From Halichoerus grypus (taxonomy: Eukaryota > Chordata > Mammalia > Carnivora > Phocidae), in NCBI RefSeq assembly GCF_964656455.1, contig NC_135714.1:166238243-166302242 (forward strand): DNA of 64,000 bases, written 5' to 3'. A model generated the notes under the pieces. It was not told where the DNA came from and did not search any database. It saw only the letters and a list, made by a program, of their open reading frames with translations. A program made the translations under genes and the position numbers. This document shows positions 31,701 through 44,391 of this stretch, piece after piece; the stretch's first letter is position 1, and each line of letters opens with the position of its first letter.

Positions 31701-34045
31701 CCCCATGTGTTTCATCACGCTAGCACGGCAGCCCCACTTTTGCATGGAAGTCTAACAGCTAGTGTTCTAACTCGAAGAAACAACACTGTAGAGAAACCCT
31801 GCTTTAGCTACCGTCGACCTCTAGATGGAGGAAGTATTACACGGAGTACCGTGGCTGAGAGCCTGGGGAACGGGTTCCATACGTGAAACCAAGGGAGAAA
31901 TAGGTCCGGGCAGAAGGCACCTCTGGACTCAGCTCTTGCTACCTGAAGCTAACACTACTGCTCCATGTGTGCTTGGAATGCTATGTGCTCGACACTGACT
32001 GGGAAGAAACAAGCCTGTCAAGAATCCCAGGTGCAGCTCATTCGCCTACCAGACTACTAACACCAAGAATCAATGCTGTAGCTTTACTGCGCTTTAGCTA
32101 ACATTGCAGTTCCTGAAGCCGCAGGAGTTGTATAGTGTTCGTGTATGAGAGACCGGGGAAAGGGTCCCATACGTGAAATGGAGTGAGAAACAGGCCGGTG
32201 CGGAAGGCAGCTCTCAACTCACCTCTTGTTTATGAGGCCAGTACCCTTGCCCCGTGTGTTCCTGCAGGCCATAAGCCAACCGCCTAACTCAAAGGAACAA
32301 CTCTGTAGAGAATTCCTGCTTCGGCTAAAAGAGCCATGCCTCAGGGTGGACGCATTGTGTGGTGTGCATGCGGGAGTGCACAGCAAGTGAGTCCAAAAGC
32401 ATTTTCCTTGTGAGACCCAGGCCCCAGAAGAAGCCAGAACACGACTCCCCACTTGCTCCATGAATCTAATACTGCGGCCCCACTTTTGCATGGAAGTCTG
32501 ATAGTTAGCTTTCTAAGTCGAAGAAACAACACTGTAGAGAAACCGTGCTTTAGCTACCGTCGACCTCTCTGAGGGCGAAGCAGTTTAGGGTGTACTGAGG
32601 TTGGGAGCCCTGGGACGGTTTCAATACCATAATATCGGTGGAGGGACAGGCCGGCACAGAAGGCAGCTCTCAACTCACATCATGGTTATGGGGCTACTAC
32701 CGTTGCCCAGGGTGTGTGTGCAGGCTTAAACACAGCCACCTAACTCGAAGGAAAAACTCGGTAGAGAGCCTGTGCTGCAGGTAAAACAGCTGCTCCTGAG
32801 GGTGGAAGCATTTTGTTGTGTGCGTGTGTGAGAGCACTGCAAGGGAGTCCAAAGCTTTCTGCGAGTGAGACTCAGGCCCCAGCGAAAGGCAGAACACCAC
32901 TCCCCATGTGTTTCATCAAGCTAGCACGGCAGCGCCACTTTTCAGGGAAGTCTAATAGCTAGCGTTCTAAGTCGAAGAAACAACACTGTAGAGAAGCCGT
33001 GCTTTAGCTACCGTCGACCTCTGTGTGGGCGAAGCAGTTTAGGGTGTACTGTGGCTGGCAGCCTGGGGACGGTTTCCATTTCGGAATATAGGGGGAGAGA
33101 CAGTCCGGTACAGAAGGCAGCTCTCAACTCACTACATGCTTAAGGGGCTAGTTCCGTTGCCCCGTGGGTGTGTGCAGGCTTAAAGACAGCCACTTAACTC
33201 GAAGGAAAAACTCGGTAGGGAATCCGAGCTGCAGGTAAAACAGCTGCTCCTAAGGGTGGAAGCCTTTTGTTGTGTGCGTGCGTGAGAGCACTGCAAGGGA
33301 GTCCAAAGCATTTTGCGAGTGAGACTCAGGCCCCAGCGAAAGGCAGAACACGACTCCCCATGTGTTTTACCAAGCTAGCACGGCAGCCCCACATTTGCAT
33401 GGAAGTCTAAGAGCTAGCGTTCTAACTCGAAGAAACTACACAGTAGAGAAACCGTGCTTTAGCTACCGTCGACCTCTCTGTGGGCGAAGCAGTTTAGGGT
33501 GTACTGTGGCTGAGAGCCTGGGGACATTTTCCATTTTGTAAAATCGGGGGAGAGACAGGCCGGTACGGAAGGCAGCTCTCAACTCACATCATGGTTATGG
33601 GGCTAGTACCGTTGCCCTGGGTGTGTGTGCAGGCTGAAAGACAACCACCTAACTCAAAGGAAAAACACGGTAGAGAATCCGTGCTTCAGCTCAAACAGCC
33701 GCTCCTGAGGGTGGAAGCATTTGGTTGTGTGCGTGCATGAGAGGACTGCAAGGGAGTCCAAAGTTTCTGCGAGTGAGACTCAGGCCCCAGCAAAAGGCAG
33801 AAGACGACTCCCCGTGTGTTTCATTTAGCTAGCACTGCGGCCCTACTTTTGCATGGAAATCTAATCGCTAGCGTTCTCCCTGGAAGAAACAACACGGTAG
33901 AGAAACCGTGCTTTAGCTACCATCCACCTCTCTGAGGGAGGAAGCACTTTCCAGGCTACCGTGGGTGAGAGCCTGAGGAACGGGTTCCTTACGTGAAACC
34001 GAGGGAGAAGGAGTCCGGGCGAGAAGGCTCCTCTCGACTCAGCTC
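28702..34045. repeat. HOR unit 8, long form (5,344 bp)
   Basis: The longest unit: (TA)11 in L1 copy 5 plus a private TT insertion at 30562-30563. Private substitutions include 28739, 30440, 32627, 33567, 33644 and 34021. It is the only unit carrying both C at offset +430 (29132) and C at offset +540 (29242); downstream units carry one or the other. Confidence 0.95.
30589..31297 (-). mobile_element. LINE-1 3' fragment, copy 5 (709 bp)
   Basis: Target duplications at 30573-30588 and 31298-31313. (TA)11 at 31204-31225 adds two codons but keeps the frame of the ORF2 remnant (31067-31297). T at 31160 is shared only with copy 2. A TT insertion lies just outside, at 30562-30563. Confidence 0.95.
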
Positions 34046-36551
34046 TTGTTACCTGAAGCTAACACTTCGGCTCCATGTGTGCATAGGAATGCTAAGGGCT
34101 CCACACTGATTTGGCAGAAAGAAGCCGCTCAAGAAGCCCAGCTTCAGCTCGTTCGCCTCTCCACAGGGTGGCAGCATTTTCAAGTCTGCTTGAGTGCAAA
34201 CCTGGGGAAGGAGTCCCAGCCGAATTCGGAGGGAGAAATAAGCATGGGCAGAAGGCCCCTATGGACTCAACTCTTGTTTCGGGAAACTAGATCGGCTCTC
34301 CCGTGTGTGCGTGGAGTCCTCAGTGCCATCCACGCAACGCAAAGGAACAAAACTGTAGAGAACCCGTGCCTCAGCAAAGATCGCCCTTCCTGAGCGTGCA
34401 CTTCATCTGTTGTGTGTTTTTGTGAAAGCATGAGAAATGGAACCTAAACGTAACTCGGAGTGAGAAGCAGGCCTGGAAGGAAGGCTGCTGTCGACTCACC
34501 TCTTGTTTGAGGAGATTAGCACTGCTGTACCCTGTGTGCCTGGATGCCTAGTTCCCAGGCTACTAACACCAAGAATCAATCCTCTCGAGTGACTGCGCTT
34601 GAGTTAACATTGCCGTTCCTGAAGCAGGAGGAATTTGACCCTGCTCGTGTACGAGAGACCGGGGAAAGGGTCCCAGACGTGAAATGGAGTGAGAAACAGG
34701 CCGGTGCGGAAGGCAGCTCTCAAGTCACCTCTGGTTGATGAGGCTAGTGCCCTTGCCCCGGGGGTGCCTGCAGGCCTAAAGCCAACCACCTAACTCAAAG
34801 GAACAACTCTGTAGGGAATTCCTGCTTCGGCTAAAAGAGCCATGCCTCAGGGTGGACGCATTTTGCTGTGTGCATGCGTGAGCGCACTGCAAGTGAGTCC
34901 AAAAGCATTTTCCTTGTGAGACCCAGGCCCCGGAAGAAGCCAGAACACGACTCCCCACTTGCTCCATGAAGCTAGGACTGCGGCCCCACTTTTGCATGGA
35001 AGTCTAACAGCTAGCTTTCTAACTCGGAGAAACAACACTGTAGAGAAACCGTGCTTTAGCTACCGTCGACCTCTCTGTGGGCGAAGCAGTTTAGGGTGTA
35101 CTGTGGCTGAGAGCCTGGGGACGGTTTCCATTTCATCATATCGGGGGAGAGACAGGCTGGCACATAAGGCAGATCTGAACTCACTACATGGTTATGGGGC
35201 TAGTTCCGTTGCCCCGTGGGTGTGTGCAGGCTTAAACACAGCCACCTAACTCGAAGGAAAAACTCGGTAGAGAGCCTGTGCTGCAGGTAAAACAGCTGCT
35301 CCTGAGGGTGGAAGCATTTTGTTGTGTGCGTGCGTGAGAGCACTGCAAGGGAGTCCAAAGCTTTCTGCGAGTGAGACTCAGGCCCCAGCGAAAGGCAGAA
35401 CACCACTCCCCATGTGTTTCATCAAGCTAGCACGGCAGCGCCACTTTTCAGGGAAGTCTAATAGCTAGCGTTCTAAGTCGAAGAAACAACACTGTAGAGA
35501 AGCCGTGCTTTAGCTACCGTCGACCTCTGTGTGGGCGAAGCAGTTTAGGGTGTACTGTGGCTGGCAGCCTGGGGACGGTTTCCATTTCGGAATATAGGGG
35601 GAGAGACAGTCCGGTACAGAAGGCAGCTCTCAACTCACTACATGCTTAAGGGGCTAGTTCCGTTGCCCCGTGGGTGTGTGCAGGCTTAAAGACAGCCACT
35701 TAACTCGAAGGAAAAACTCGGTAGGGAATCCGAGCTGCAGGTAAAACAGCTGCTCCTAAGGGTGGAAGCCTTTTGTTGTGTGCGTGCGTGAGAGCACTGC
35801 AAGGGAGTCCAAAGCATTTTGCGAGTGAGACTCAGGCCCCAGCGAAAGGCAGAACACGACTCCCCATGTGTTTTACCAAGCTAGCACGGCAGCCCCACAT
35901 TTGCATGGAAGTCTAAGAGCTAGCGTTCGAACTCGAAGAAACTACACAGTAGAGAAACCGTGCTTTAGCTACCGTCGACCTCTCTGTGGGCGAAGCAGTT
36001 TAGGGTGTACTGTGGCTGAGAGCCTGGGGACATTTTCCATTTTGTAAAATCGGGGGAGAGACAGGCCGGTACAGAAGGCAGCTCTCAACTCACATCATGG
36101 TTATGGGGCTAGTACCGTTGCCCTGGGTGTGTGTGCAGGCTGAAAGACAGCCACCTAACTCAAAGGAAAAACACGGTAGAGAATCCGTGCTTCAGCTCAA
36201 ACAGCCGCTCCTGAGGGTGGAAGCATTTGGTTGTGTGCGTGCATGAGAGGACTGCAAGGGAGTCCAAAGTTTCTGCGAGTGAGACTCAGGCCCCAGCAAA
36301 AGGCAGAAGACGACTCCCCGTGTGTTTCATTTAGCTAGCACTGCGGCCCTACTTTTGCATGGAAATCTAATCGCTAGCGTTCTCCCTGGAAGAAACAACA
36401 CGGTAGAGAAACCGTGCTTTAGCTACCATCCACCTCTCTGAGGGAGGAAGCACTTTCCAGGCTACCGTGGGTGAGAGCCTGAGGAACGGGTTCCTTACGT
36501 GAAACCGAGGGAGAAGGAGTCCGGGCCAGAAGGCTCCTCTCGACTCAGCTC
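34046..36551. repeat. HOR unit 9, short B-type (2,506 bp)
   Basis: Eleven monomers, no L1. It lacks 2,832 bp relative to the 5,338-bp form (nine monomers, the stub and the L1). The exchange lies within 35220-35292. It carries C at 34586 (offset +540) and G at 35929. Confidence 0.95.
35220..35292. other. B-type deletion junction, unit 9
   Basis: Left of this interval the sequence follows m10 (CCCCGTGGGTGTG); right of it, it follows m21 (GTAAAACAGC). The 73 bp between are identical in both parents (2379-2449 region and its match ending at 5281), so the exchange is a homologous one between misaligned monomers. Confidence 0.9.
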
Positions 36552-39500
36552 TTGTTACCTGAAGCTAACACTTCGGCTCCATGTGTGCATAGGAATGCTA
36601 AGGGCTCCACACTGATTTGGCAGAAAGAAGCCGCTCAAGAACCCCAGCTTCAGCTCGTTCGCCTCTCCACAGGGTGGCAGCATTTTCAAGTCTGCTTGAG
36701 TGCAAACCTGGGGAAGGAGTCCCAGCCGAATTCGGAGGGAGAAATAAGCATGGGCAGAAGGCCCCTATGGACTCAACTCTTGTTTCGGGAAACTAGATCG
36801 GCTCTCCCGTGTGTGCGTGGAGTCCTCAGTGCCATCCACGCAAGGCAAAGGAACAAAACTGTAGAGAACCCGTGCCTCAGCAAAGATCGCCCTTCCTGAG
36901 CGTGCACTTCATCTGTTGTGTGTTTTTGTGAAAGCATGAGAAATGGAACCTAAACGTAACTCGGAGTGAGAAGCAGGCCTGCAAGGAAGGCTGCTGTCGA
37001 CTCACCTCTTGTTTGAGGAGATTAGCACTGCTGTACCCTGTGTGCCTGGATGCCTAGTTCCCAGGCTACTAACACCAAGAATCAATCCTCTAGAGTGACT
37101 GCGCTTGAGTTAACATTGCCGTTCCTGAAGCAGGAGGAATTTGACCCTGCTCGTGTACGAGAGACCGGGGAAAGGGTCCCAGACGTGAAATGGAGTGAGA
37201 AACAGGCCGGTGCGGAAGGCAGCTCTCAAGTCACCTCTGGTTGATGAGGCTAGTGCCCTTGCCCCGGGGGTGCCTGCAGGCCTAAAGCCAACCACCTAAC
37301 TCAAAGGAACAACTCTGTAGGGAATTCCTGCTTCGGCTAAAAGAGCCATGCCTCAGGGTGGACGCATTTTGCTGTGTGCATGCGTGAGCGCACTGCAAGT
37401 GAGTCCAAAAGCATTTTCCTTGTGAGACCCAGGCCCCGGAAGAAGCCAGAACACGACTCCCCACTTGCTCCATGAAGCTAGGACTGCGGCCCCACTTTTG
37501 CATGGAAGTCTAACAGCTAGCTTTCTAACTCGGAGAAACAACACTGTAGAGAAACCGTGCTTTAGCTACCGTCGACCTCTCTGTGGGCGAAGCAGTTTAG
37601 GGTGTACTGTGGCTGAGAGCCTGGGGACGGTTTCCATTTCATCATATCGGGGGAGAGACAGGCTGGCACATAAGGCAGATCTGAACTCACTACATGGTTA
37701 TGGGGCTAGTTCCGTTGCCCCGTGGGTGTGTGCAGGCTTAAACACAGCCACCTAACTCGAAGGAAAAACTCGGTAGAGAGCCTGTGCTGCAGGTAAAAGA
37801 GCTGCTCCTGAGGGTGCAAGCATTTTGTTGTGTGCGTGCGTGAGAGCACTGCAAGGGAGTCCAAAGCTTTTTGCGAGTGAGACTCAGGCCCCAGCGAAAG
37901 GCAGAACACGACTCCCCATGTGTTTCATCACGCTAGCACGGCAGCCCCACTTTTGCATGGAAGTCTAATAGCTAGCGTTCTAACTCGAAGAAACAACACT
38001 GTAGAGAAGCCGTGCTTTAGCTACCGTCGACCTCTGTGTGGGCGAAGCAGTTTAGGGTGTACTGTGGCTGAGAGCCCTGGGACGGTTTCAATATCGTAAT
38101 ATCGGGGAGAGACAGGCCGGTACAGAAGGCAGCTCTCAAATCACATCATGGTTATGGGGCTAGTACCATTGCCCAGGGTGTGTGTGCAGGCTTAAACACA
38201 GCCACCTAACTCGAAGGAAAAACTCGGTTGAGAGCCTGTGCTGCAGGTAAAACAGCTGCTCCTGAGGGTGGCAGCATTTTGTTGTGTGCGTGCGTGAGAG
38301 CACTGCAAGGGAGTCCAGACCCATTTTCCGTGTGGGACTCAGGCCCCGGCAGAAGACAGAACACGACTCCCCACTTGTTTCATGAAGCTAGCACTGCGGC
38401 CCCACTTTTGCATGGAAGTCTAATAGCAAGCGTTCTTTATTATTATTATTATTAAATGTTTTTATTGTTATGTTAATCCCCATACATTACATCATTAGTT
38501 TTAGATATAGTGTTCCATGATTCATTGTTTGTGCATATCACCCAGTGCTCCATGCAGATCGTGCCCTGCTCAATACCCATCACCAGGCTAACCCATCCTC
38601 CCACCCCCCTCCCCTCTAGAACCCTCAGTTTGTTTTTCAGAGTCCATCGTCTCTCATGGTTCTTTTCCCCCTCCGATTTTCCCCCCTTCATTCTTCCCCT
38701 CCTGCTACATTCTTCTTCTTCTTTTTTTCTTTCTTAACATATATTGCATTATTTGTTTCAGAGGTACAGATCTGAGATTCAACAGTCTTGCACAATTCAC
38801 AGCGCTTACCAGAACACATACCCTCCCCAGTGTCCAACACCCAGTGACCCCATCCCTCCCACCCCAGCCCCCACTCCAGCAACCCTCAGTTTGTTTCCTG
38901 AGATTAAGAATTCCTCACATCAGTGAGGTCATATGATACATGTCTTTCTCTGTTTGACTTATTTCGCTCAGCATGATACCCTCCAGTTCCATCCACGTCG
39001 TTGCAGAGGGCAAGATCTCATTCCTTTTGATGGCTGCATAATATTCCATTGTATATATATATATACCCCCTCTTCTTTATCCATTCATCTGTTGGTGGAC
39101 ATCTTGGCTCTTTCCACAGTTTGGCTATTGTGGACATTAATAGCAAGCGTTCTAACTCGGAGAAACAACACTGAAGAGAAACCGTGCTTTAGCTACCGAC
39201 GACCTCTGTGTGGGAGGAAGCAGTTTAGGGTGTACGGTGGGTGAGAGCCTGGGGACGGGTTCCGTTTCCTAAAATCGAGGGAGAGACAGCCCGGAGAGAA
39301 GGCAGCTCTCAACTCACACCATGGTTATGGGGCTAGTACCGTTGCCCCGGGTGTGTGTGCAGGCTTCATGAAAACCGCCTAACTCGAAGGAAAAACTCGC
39401 TGGAGAATCCATGCTTCAGCTAAAAGAGCCGCTCTTGAAGGTGGAAGCATTATGTTGTGTGCGTGCATGAGAGCCCTGCAAGGGAGTCCAAAGCTTTTTG

Positions 39501-41885
39501 TGAGTGAGCCTCAGGCCCCAGCAGAAGGCAGAACACGACTCCCCATGTGTTTCATCACGCTAGCACGGCAGCCCCACTTTTGCATGGAAGTCTAACAGCT
39601 AGTGTTCTAACTCGAAGAAACAACACTGTAGAGAAACCCTGCTTTAGCTACCGTCGACCTCTAGATGGAGGAAGTATTACACGGAGTACCGTGGCTGAGA
39701 GCCTGGGGAACGGGTTCCATACGTGAAACCAAGGGAGAAATAGGTCCGGGCAGAAGGCACCTCTGGACTCAGCTCTTGCTACCTGAAGCTAACACTACTG
39801 CTCCATGTGTGCTTGGAATGCTATGTGCTCGACACTGACTGGGAAGAAACAAGCCTGTCAAGAATCCCAGGTGCAGCTCATTCGCCTACCAGACTACTAA
39901 CACCAAGAATCAATGCTGTAGCTTTACTGCGCTTTAGCTAACATTGCAGTTCCTGAAGCCGCAGGAGTTGTATAGTGTTCGTGTATGAGAGACCGGGGAA
40001 AGGGTCCCATACGTGAAATGGAGTGAGAAACAGGCCGGTGCGGAAGGCAGCTCTCAACTCACCTCTTGTTTATGAGGCCAGTACCCTTGCCCCGTGTGTT
40101 CCTGCAGGCCATAAGCCAACCGCCTAACTCAAAGGAACAACTCTGTAGAGAATTCCTGCTTCGGCTAAAAGAGCCATGCCTCAGGGTGGACGCATTGTGT
40201 GGTGTGCATGCGGGAGTGCACAGCAAGTGAGTCCAAAAGCATTTTCCTTGTGAGACCCAGGCCCCAGAAGAAGCCAGAACACGACTCCCCACTTGCTCCA
40301 TGAATCTAATACTGCGGCCCCACTTTTGCATGGAAGTCTGATAGTTAGCTTTCTAAGTCGAAGAAACAACACTGTAGAGAAACCGTGCTTTAGCTACCGT
40401 CGACCTCTCTGAGGGCGAAGCAGTTTAGGGTGTACTGAGGTTGGGAGCCCTGGGACGGTTTCAATATCATAATATCGGTGGAGGGACAGGCCGGCACAGA
40501 AGGCAGCTCTCAACTCACATCATGGTTATGGGGCTACTACCGTTGCCCAGGGTGTGTGTGCAGGCTTAAACACAGCCACCTAACTCGAAGGAAAAACTCG
40601 GTAGAGAGCCTGTGCTGCAGGTAAAACAGCTGCTCCTGAGGGTGGAAGCATTTTGTTGTGTGCGTGCGTGAGAGCACTGCAAGGGAGTCCAAAGCTTTCT
40701 GCGAGTGAGACTCAGGCCCCAGCGAAAGGCAGAACACCACTCCCCATGTGTTTCATCAAGCTAGCACGGCAGCGCCACTTTTCAGGGAAGTCTAATAGCT
40801 AGCGTTCTAAGTCGAAGAAACAACACTGTAGAGAAGCCGTGCTTTAGCTACCGTCGACCTCTGTGTGGGCGAAGCAGTTTAGGGTGTACTGTGGCTGGCA
40901 GCCTGGGGACGGTTTCCATTTCGGAATATAGGGGGAGAGACAGTCCGGTACAGAAGGCAGCTCTCAACTCACTACATGCTTAAGGGGCTAGTTCCGTTGC
41001 CCCGTGGGTGTGTGCAGGCTTAAAGACAGCCACTTAACTCGAAGGAAAAACTCGGTAGGGAATCCGAGCTGCAGGTAAAACAGCTGCTCCTAAGGGTGGA
41101 AGCCTTTTGTTGTGTGCGTGCGTGAGAGCACTGCAAGGGAGTCCAAAGCATTTTGCGAGTGAGACTCAGGCCCCAGCGAAAGGCAGAACACGACTCCCCA
41201 TGTGTTTTACCAAGCTAGCACGGCAGCCCCACATTTGCATGGAAGTCTAAGAGCTAGCGTTCTAACTCGAAGAAACTACACAGTAGAGAAACCGTGCTTT
41301 AGCTACCGTCGACCTCTCTGTGGGCGAAGCAGTTTAGGGTGTACTGTGGCTGAGAGCCTGGGGACATTTTCCATTTTGTAAAATCGGGGGAGAGACAGGC
41401 CGGTACAGAAGGCAGCTCTCAACTCACATCATGGTTATGGGGCTAGTACCGTTGCCCTGGGTGTGTGTGCAGGCTGAAAGACAGCCACCTAACTCAAAGG
41501 AAAAACACGGTAGAGAATCCGTGCTTCAGCTCAAACAGCCGCTCCTGAGGGTGGAAGCATTTGGTTGTGTGCGTGCGTGAGAGGACTGCAAGGGAGTCCA
41601 AAGTTTCTGCGAGTGAGACTCAGGCCCCAGCAAAAGGCAGAAGACGACTCCCCGTGTGTTTCATTTAGCTAGCACTGCGGCCCTACTTTTGCATGGAAAT
41701 CTAATCGCTAGCGTTCTCCCTGGAAGAAACAACACGGTAGAGAAACCGTGCTTTAGCTACCATCCACCTCTCTGAGGGAGGAAGCACTTTCCAGGCTACC
41801 GTGGGTGAGAGCCTGAGGAACGGGTTCCTTACGTGAAACCGAGGGAGAAGGAGTCCGGGCCAGAAGGCTCCTCTCGACTCAGCTC
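36552..41885. repeat. HOR unit 10, long form (5,334 bp)
   Basis: Shortest long form, with L1 copy 6 and (TA)7. It shares C at offset +430 (36982) and C at 38918 in the L1 with unit 12. G at 36844 is private. Confidence 0.95.
38437..39137 (-). mobile_element. LINE-1 3' fragment, copy 6 (701 bp)
   Basis: Target duplications at 38421-38436 and 39138-39153. (TA)7 at 39052-39065 shifts the frame of the ORF2 remnant (38915-39137). C at 38918, next to the ORF2 stop, is shared only with copy 7. Confidence 0.95.
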
Positions 41886-44391
41886 TTGTTACCTGAAGCT
41901 AACACTTCGGCTCCATGTGTGCATAGGAATGCTAAGGGCTCCACACTGATTTGGCAGAAAGAAGCCGCTCAAGAACCCCAGCTTCAGCTCCTTCGCCTCT
42001 CCACAGGGTGGCAGCATTTTCAAGTCTGCTTGAGTGCAAACCTGGGGAAGGAGTCCCAGCCGAATTCGGAGGGAGAAATAAGCATGGGCAGAAGGCCCCT
42101 ATGGACTCAACTCTTGTTTCGGGAAACTAGATCGGCTCTCCCGTGTGTGCGTGGAGTCCTCAGTGCCATCCACGCAACGCAAAGGAACAAAACTGTAGAG
42201 AACCCGTGCCTCAGCAAAGATCGCCCTTCCTGAGCGTGCACTTCATCTGTTGTGTGTTTTTGTGAAAGCATGAGAAATGGAACCTAAACGTAACTCGGAG
42301 TGAGAAGCAGGCCTGGAAGGAAGGCTGCTGTCGACTCACCTCTTGTTTGAGGAGATTAGCACTGCTGTACCCTGTGTGCCTGGATGCCTAGTTCCCAGGC
42401 TACTAACACCAAGAATCAATCCTCTCGAGTGACTGCGCTTGAGTTAACATTGCCGTTCCTGAAGCAGGAGGAATTTGACCCTGCTCGTGTACGAGAGACC
42501 GGGGAAAGGGTCCCAGACGTGAAATGGAGTGAGAAACAGGCCGGTGCGGAAGGCAGCTCTCAAGTCACCTCTGGTTGATGAGGCTAGTGCCCTTGCCCCG
42601 GGGGTGCCTGCAGGCCTAAAGCCAACCACCTAACTCAAAGGAACAACTCTGTAGGGAATTCCTGCTTCGGCTAAAAGAGCCATGCCTCAGGGTGGACGCA
42701 TTTTGCTGTGTGCATGCGTGAGCGCACTGCAAGTGAGTCCAAAAGCATTTTCCTTGTGAGACCCAGGCCCCGGAAGAAGCCAGAACACGACTCCCCACTT
42801 GCTCCATGAAGCTAGGACTGCGGCCCCACTTTTGCATGGAAGTCTAACAGCTAGCTTTCTAACTCGGAGAAACAACACTGTAGAGAAACCGTGCTTTAGC
42901 TACCGTCGACCTCTCTGTGGGCGAAGCAGTTTAGGGTGTACTGTGGCTGAGAGCCTGGGGACGGTTTCCATTTCATCATATCGGGGGAGAGACAGACTGG
43001 CACATAAGGCAGATCTGAACTCACTACATGGTTATGGGGCTAGTTCCGTTGCCCCGTGGGTGTGTGCAGGCTTAAACACAGCCACCTAACTCGAAGGAAA
43101 AACTCGGTAGAGAGCCTGTGCTGCAGGTAAAACAGCTGCTCCTGAGGGTGGAAGCATTTTGTTGTGTGCGTGCGTGAGAGCACTGCAAGGGAGTCCAAAG
43201 CTTTCTGCGAGTGAGACTCAGGCCCCAGCGAAAGGCAGAACACCACTCCCCATGTGTTTCATCAAGCTAGCACGGCAGCGCCACTTTTCAGGGAAGTCTA
43301 ATAGCTAGCGTTCTAAGTCGAAGAAACAACACTGTAGAGAAGCCGTGCTTTAGCTACCGTCGACCTCTGTGTGGGCGAAGCAGTTTAGGGTGTACTGTGG
43401 CTGGCAGCCTGGGGACGGTTTCCATTTCGGAATATAGGGGGAGAGACAGTCCGGTACAGAAGGCAGCTCTCAACTCACTACATGCTTAAGGGGCTAGTTC
43501 CGTTGCCCCGTGGGTGTGTGCAGGCTTAAAGACAGCCACTTAACTCGAAGGAAAAACTCGGTAGGGAATCCGAGCTGCAGGTAAAACAGCTGCTCCTAAG
43601 GGTGGAAGCCTTTTGTTGTGTGCGTGCGTGAGAGCACTGCAAGGGAGTCCAAAGCATTTTGCGAGTGAGACTCAGGCCCCAGCGAAAGGCAGAACACGAC
43701 TCCCCATGTGTTTTACCAAGCTAGCACGGCAGCCCCACATTTGCATGGAAGTCTAAGAGCTAGCGTTCGAACTCGAAGAAACTACACAGTAGAGAAACCG
43801 TGCTTTAGCTACCGTCGACCTCTCTGTGGGCGAAGCAGTTTAGGGTGTACTGTGGCTGAGAGCCTGGGGACATTTTCCATTTTGTAAAATCGGGGGAGAG
43901 ACAGGCCGGTACAGAAGGCAGCTCTCAACTCACATCATGGTTATGGGGCTAGTACCGTTGCCCTGGGTGTGTGTGCAGGCTGAAAGACAGCCACCTAACT
44001 CAAAGGAAAAACACGGTAGAGAATCCGTGCTTCAGCTCAAACAGCCGCTCCTGAGGGTGGAAGCATTTGGTTGTGTGCGTGCATGAGAGGACTGCAAGGG
44101 AGTCCAAAGTTTCTGCGAGTGAGACTCAGGCCCCAGCAAAAGGCAGAAGACGACTCCCCGTGTGTTTCATTTAGCTAGCACTGCGGCCCTACTTTTGCAT
44201 GGAAATCTAATCGCTAGCGTTCTCCCTGGAAGAAACAACACGGTAGAGAAACCGTGCTTTAGCTACCATCCACCTCTCTGAGGGAGGAAGCACTTTCCAG
44301 GCTACCGTGGGTGAGAGCCTGAGGAACGGGTTCCTTACGTGAAACCGAGGGAGAAGGAGTCCGGGCCAGAAGGCTCCTCTCGACTCAGCTC
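41886..44391. repeat. HOR unit 11, short B-type (2,506 bp)
   Basis: Copy of unit 9 displaced by exactly 7,840 bp, with the same junction (43060-43132), C at 42426 and G at 43769. C at 41991 and A at 42996 are private. Confidence 0.95.
43060..43132. other. B-type deletion junction, unit 11
   Basis: Copy of the junction at 35220-35292, displaced by 7,840 bp. Confidence 0.9.
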
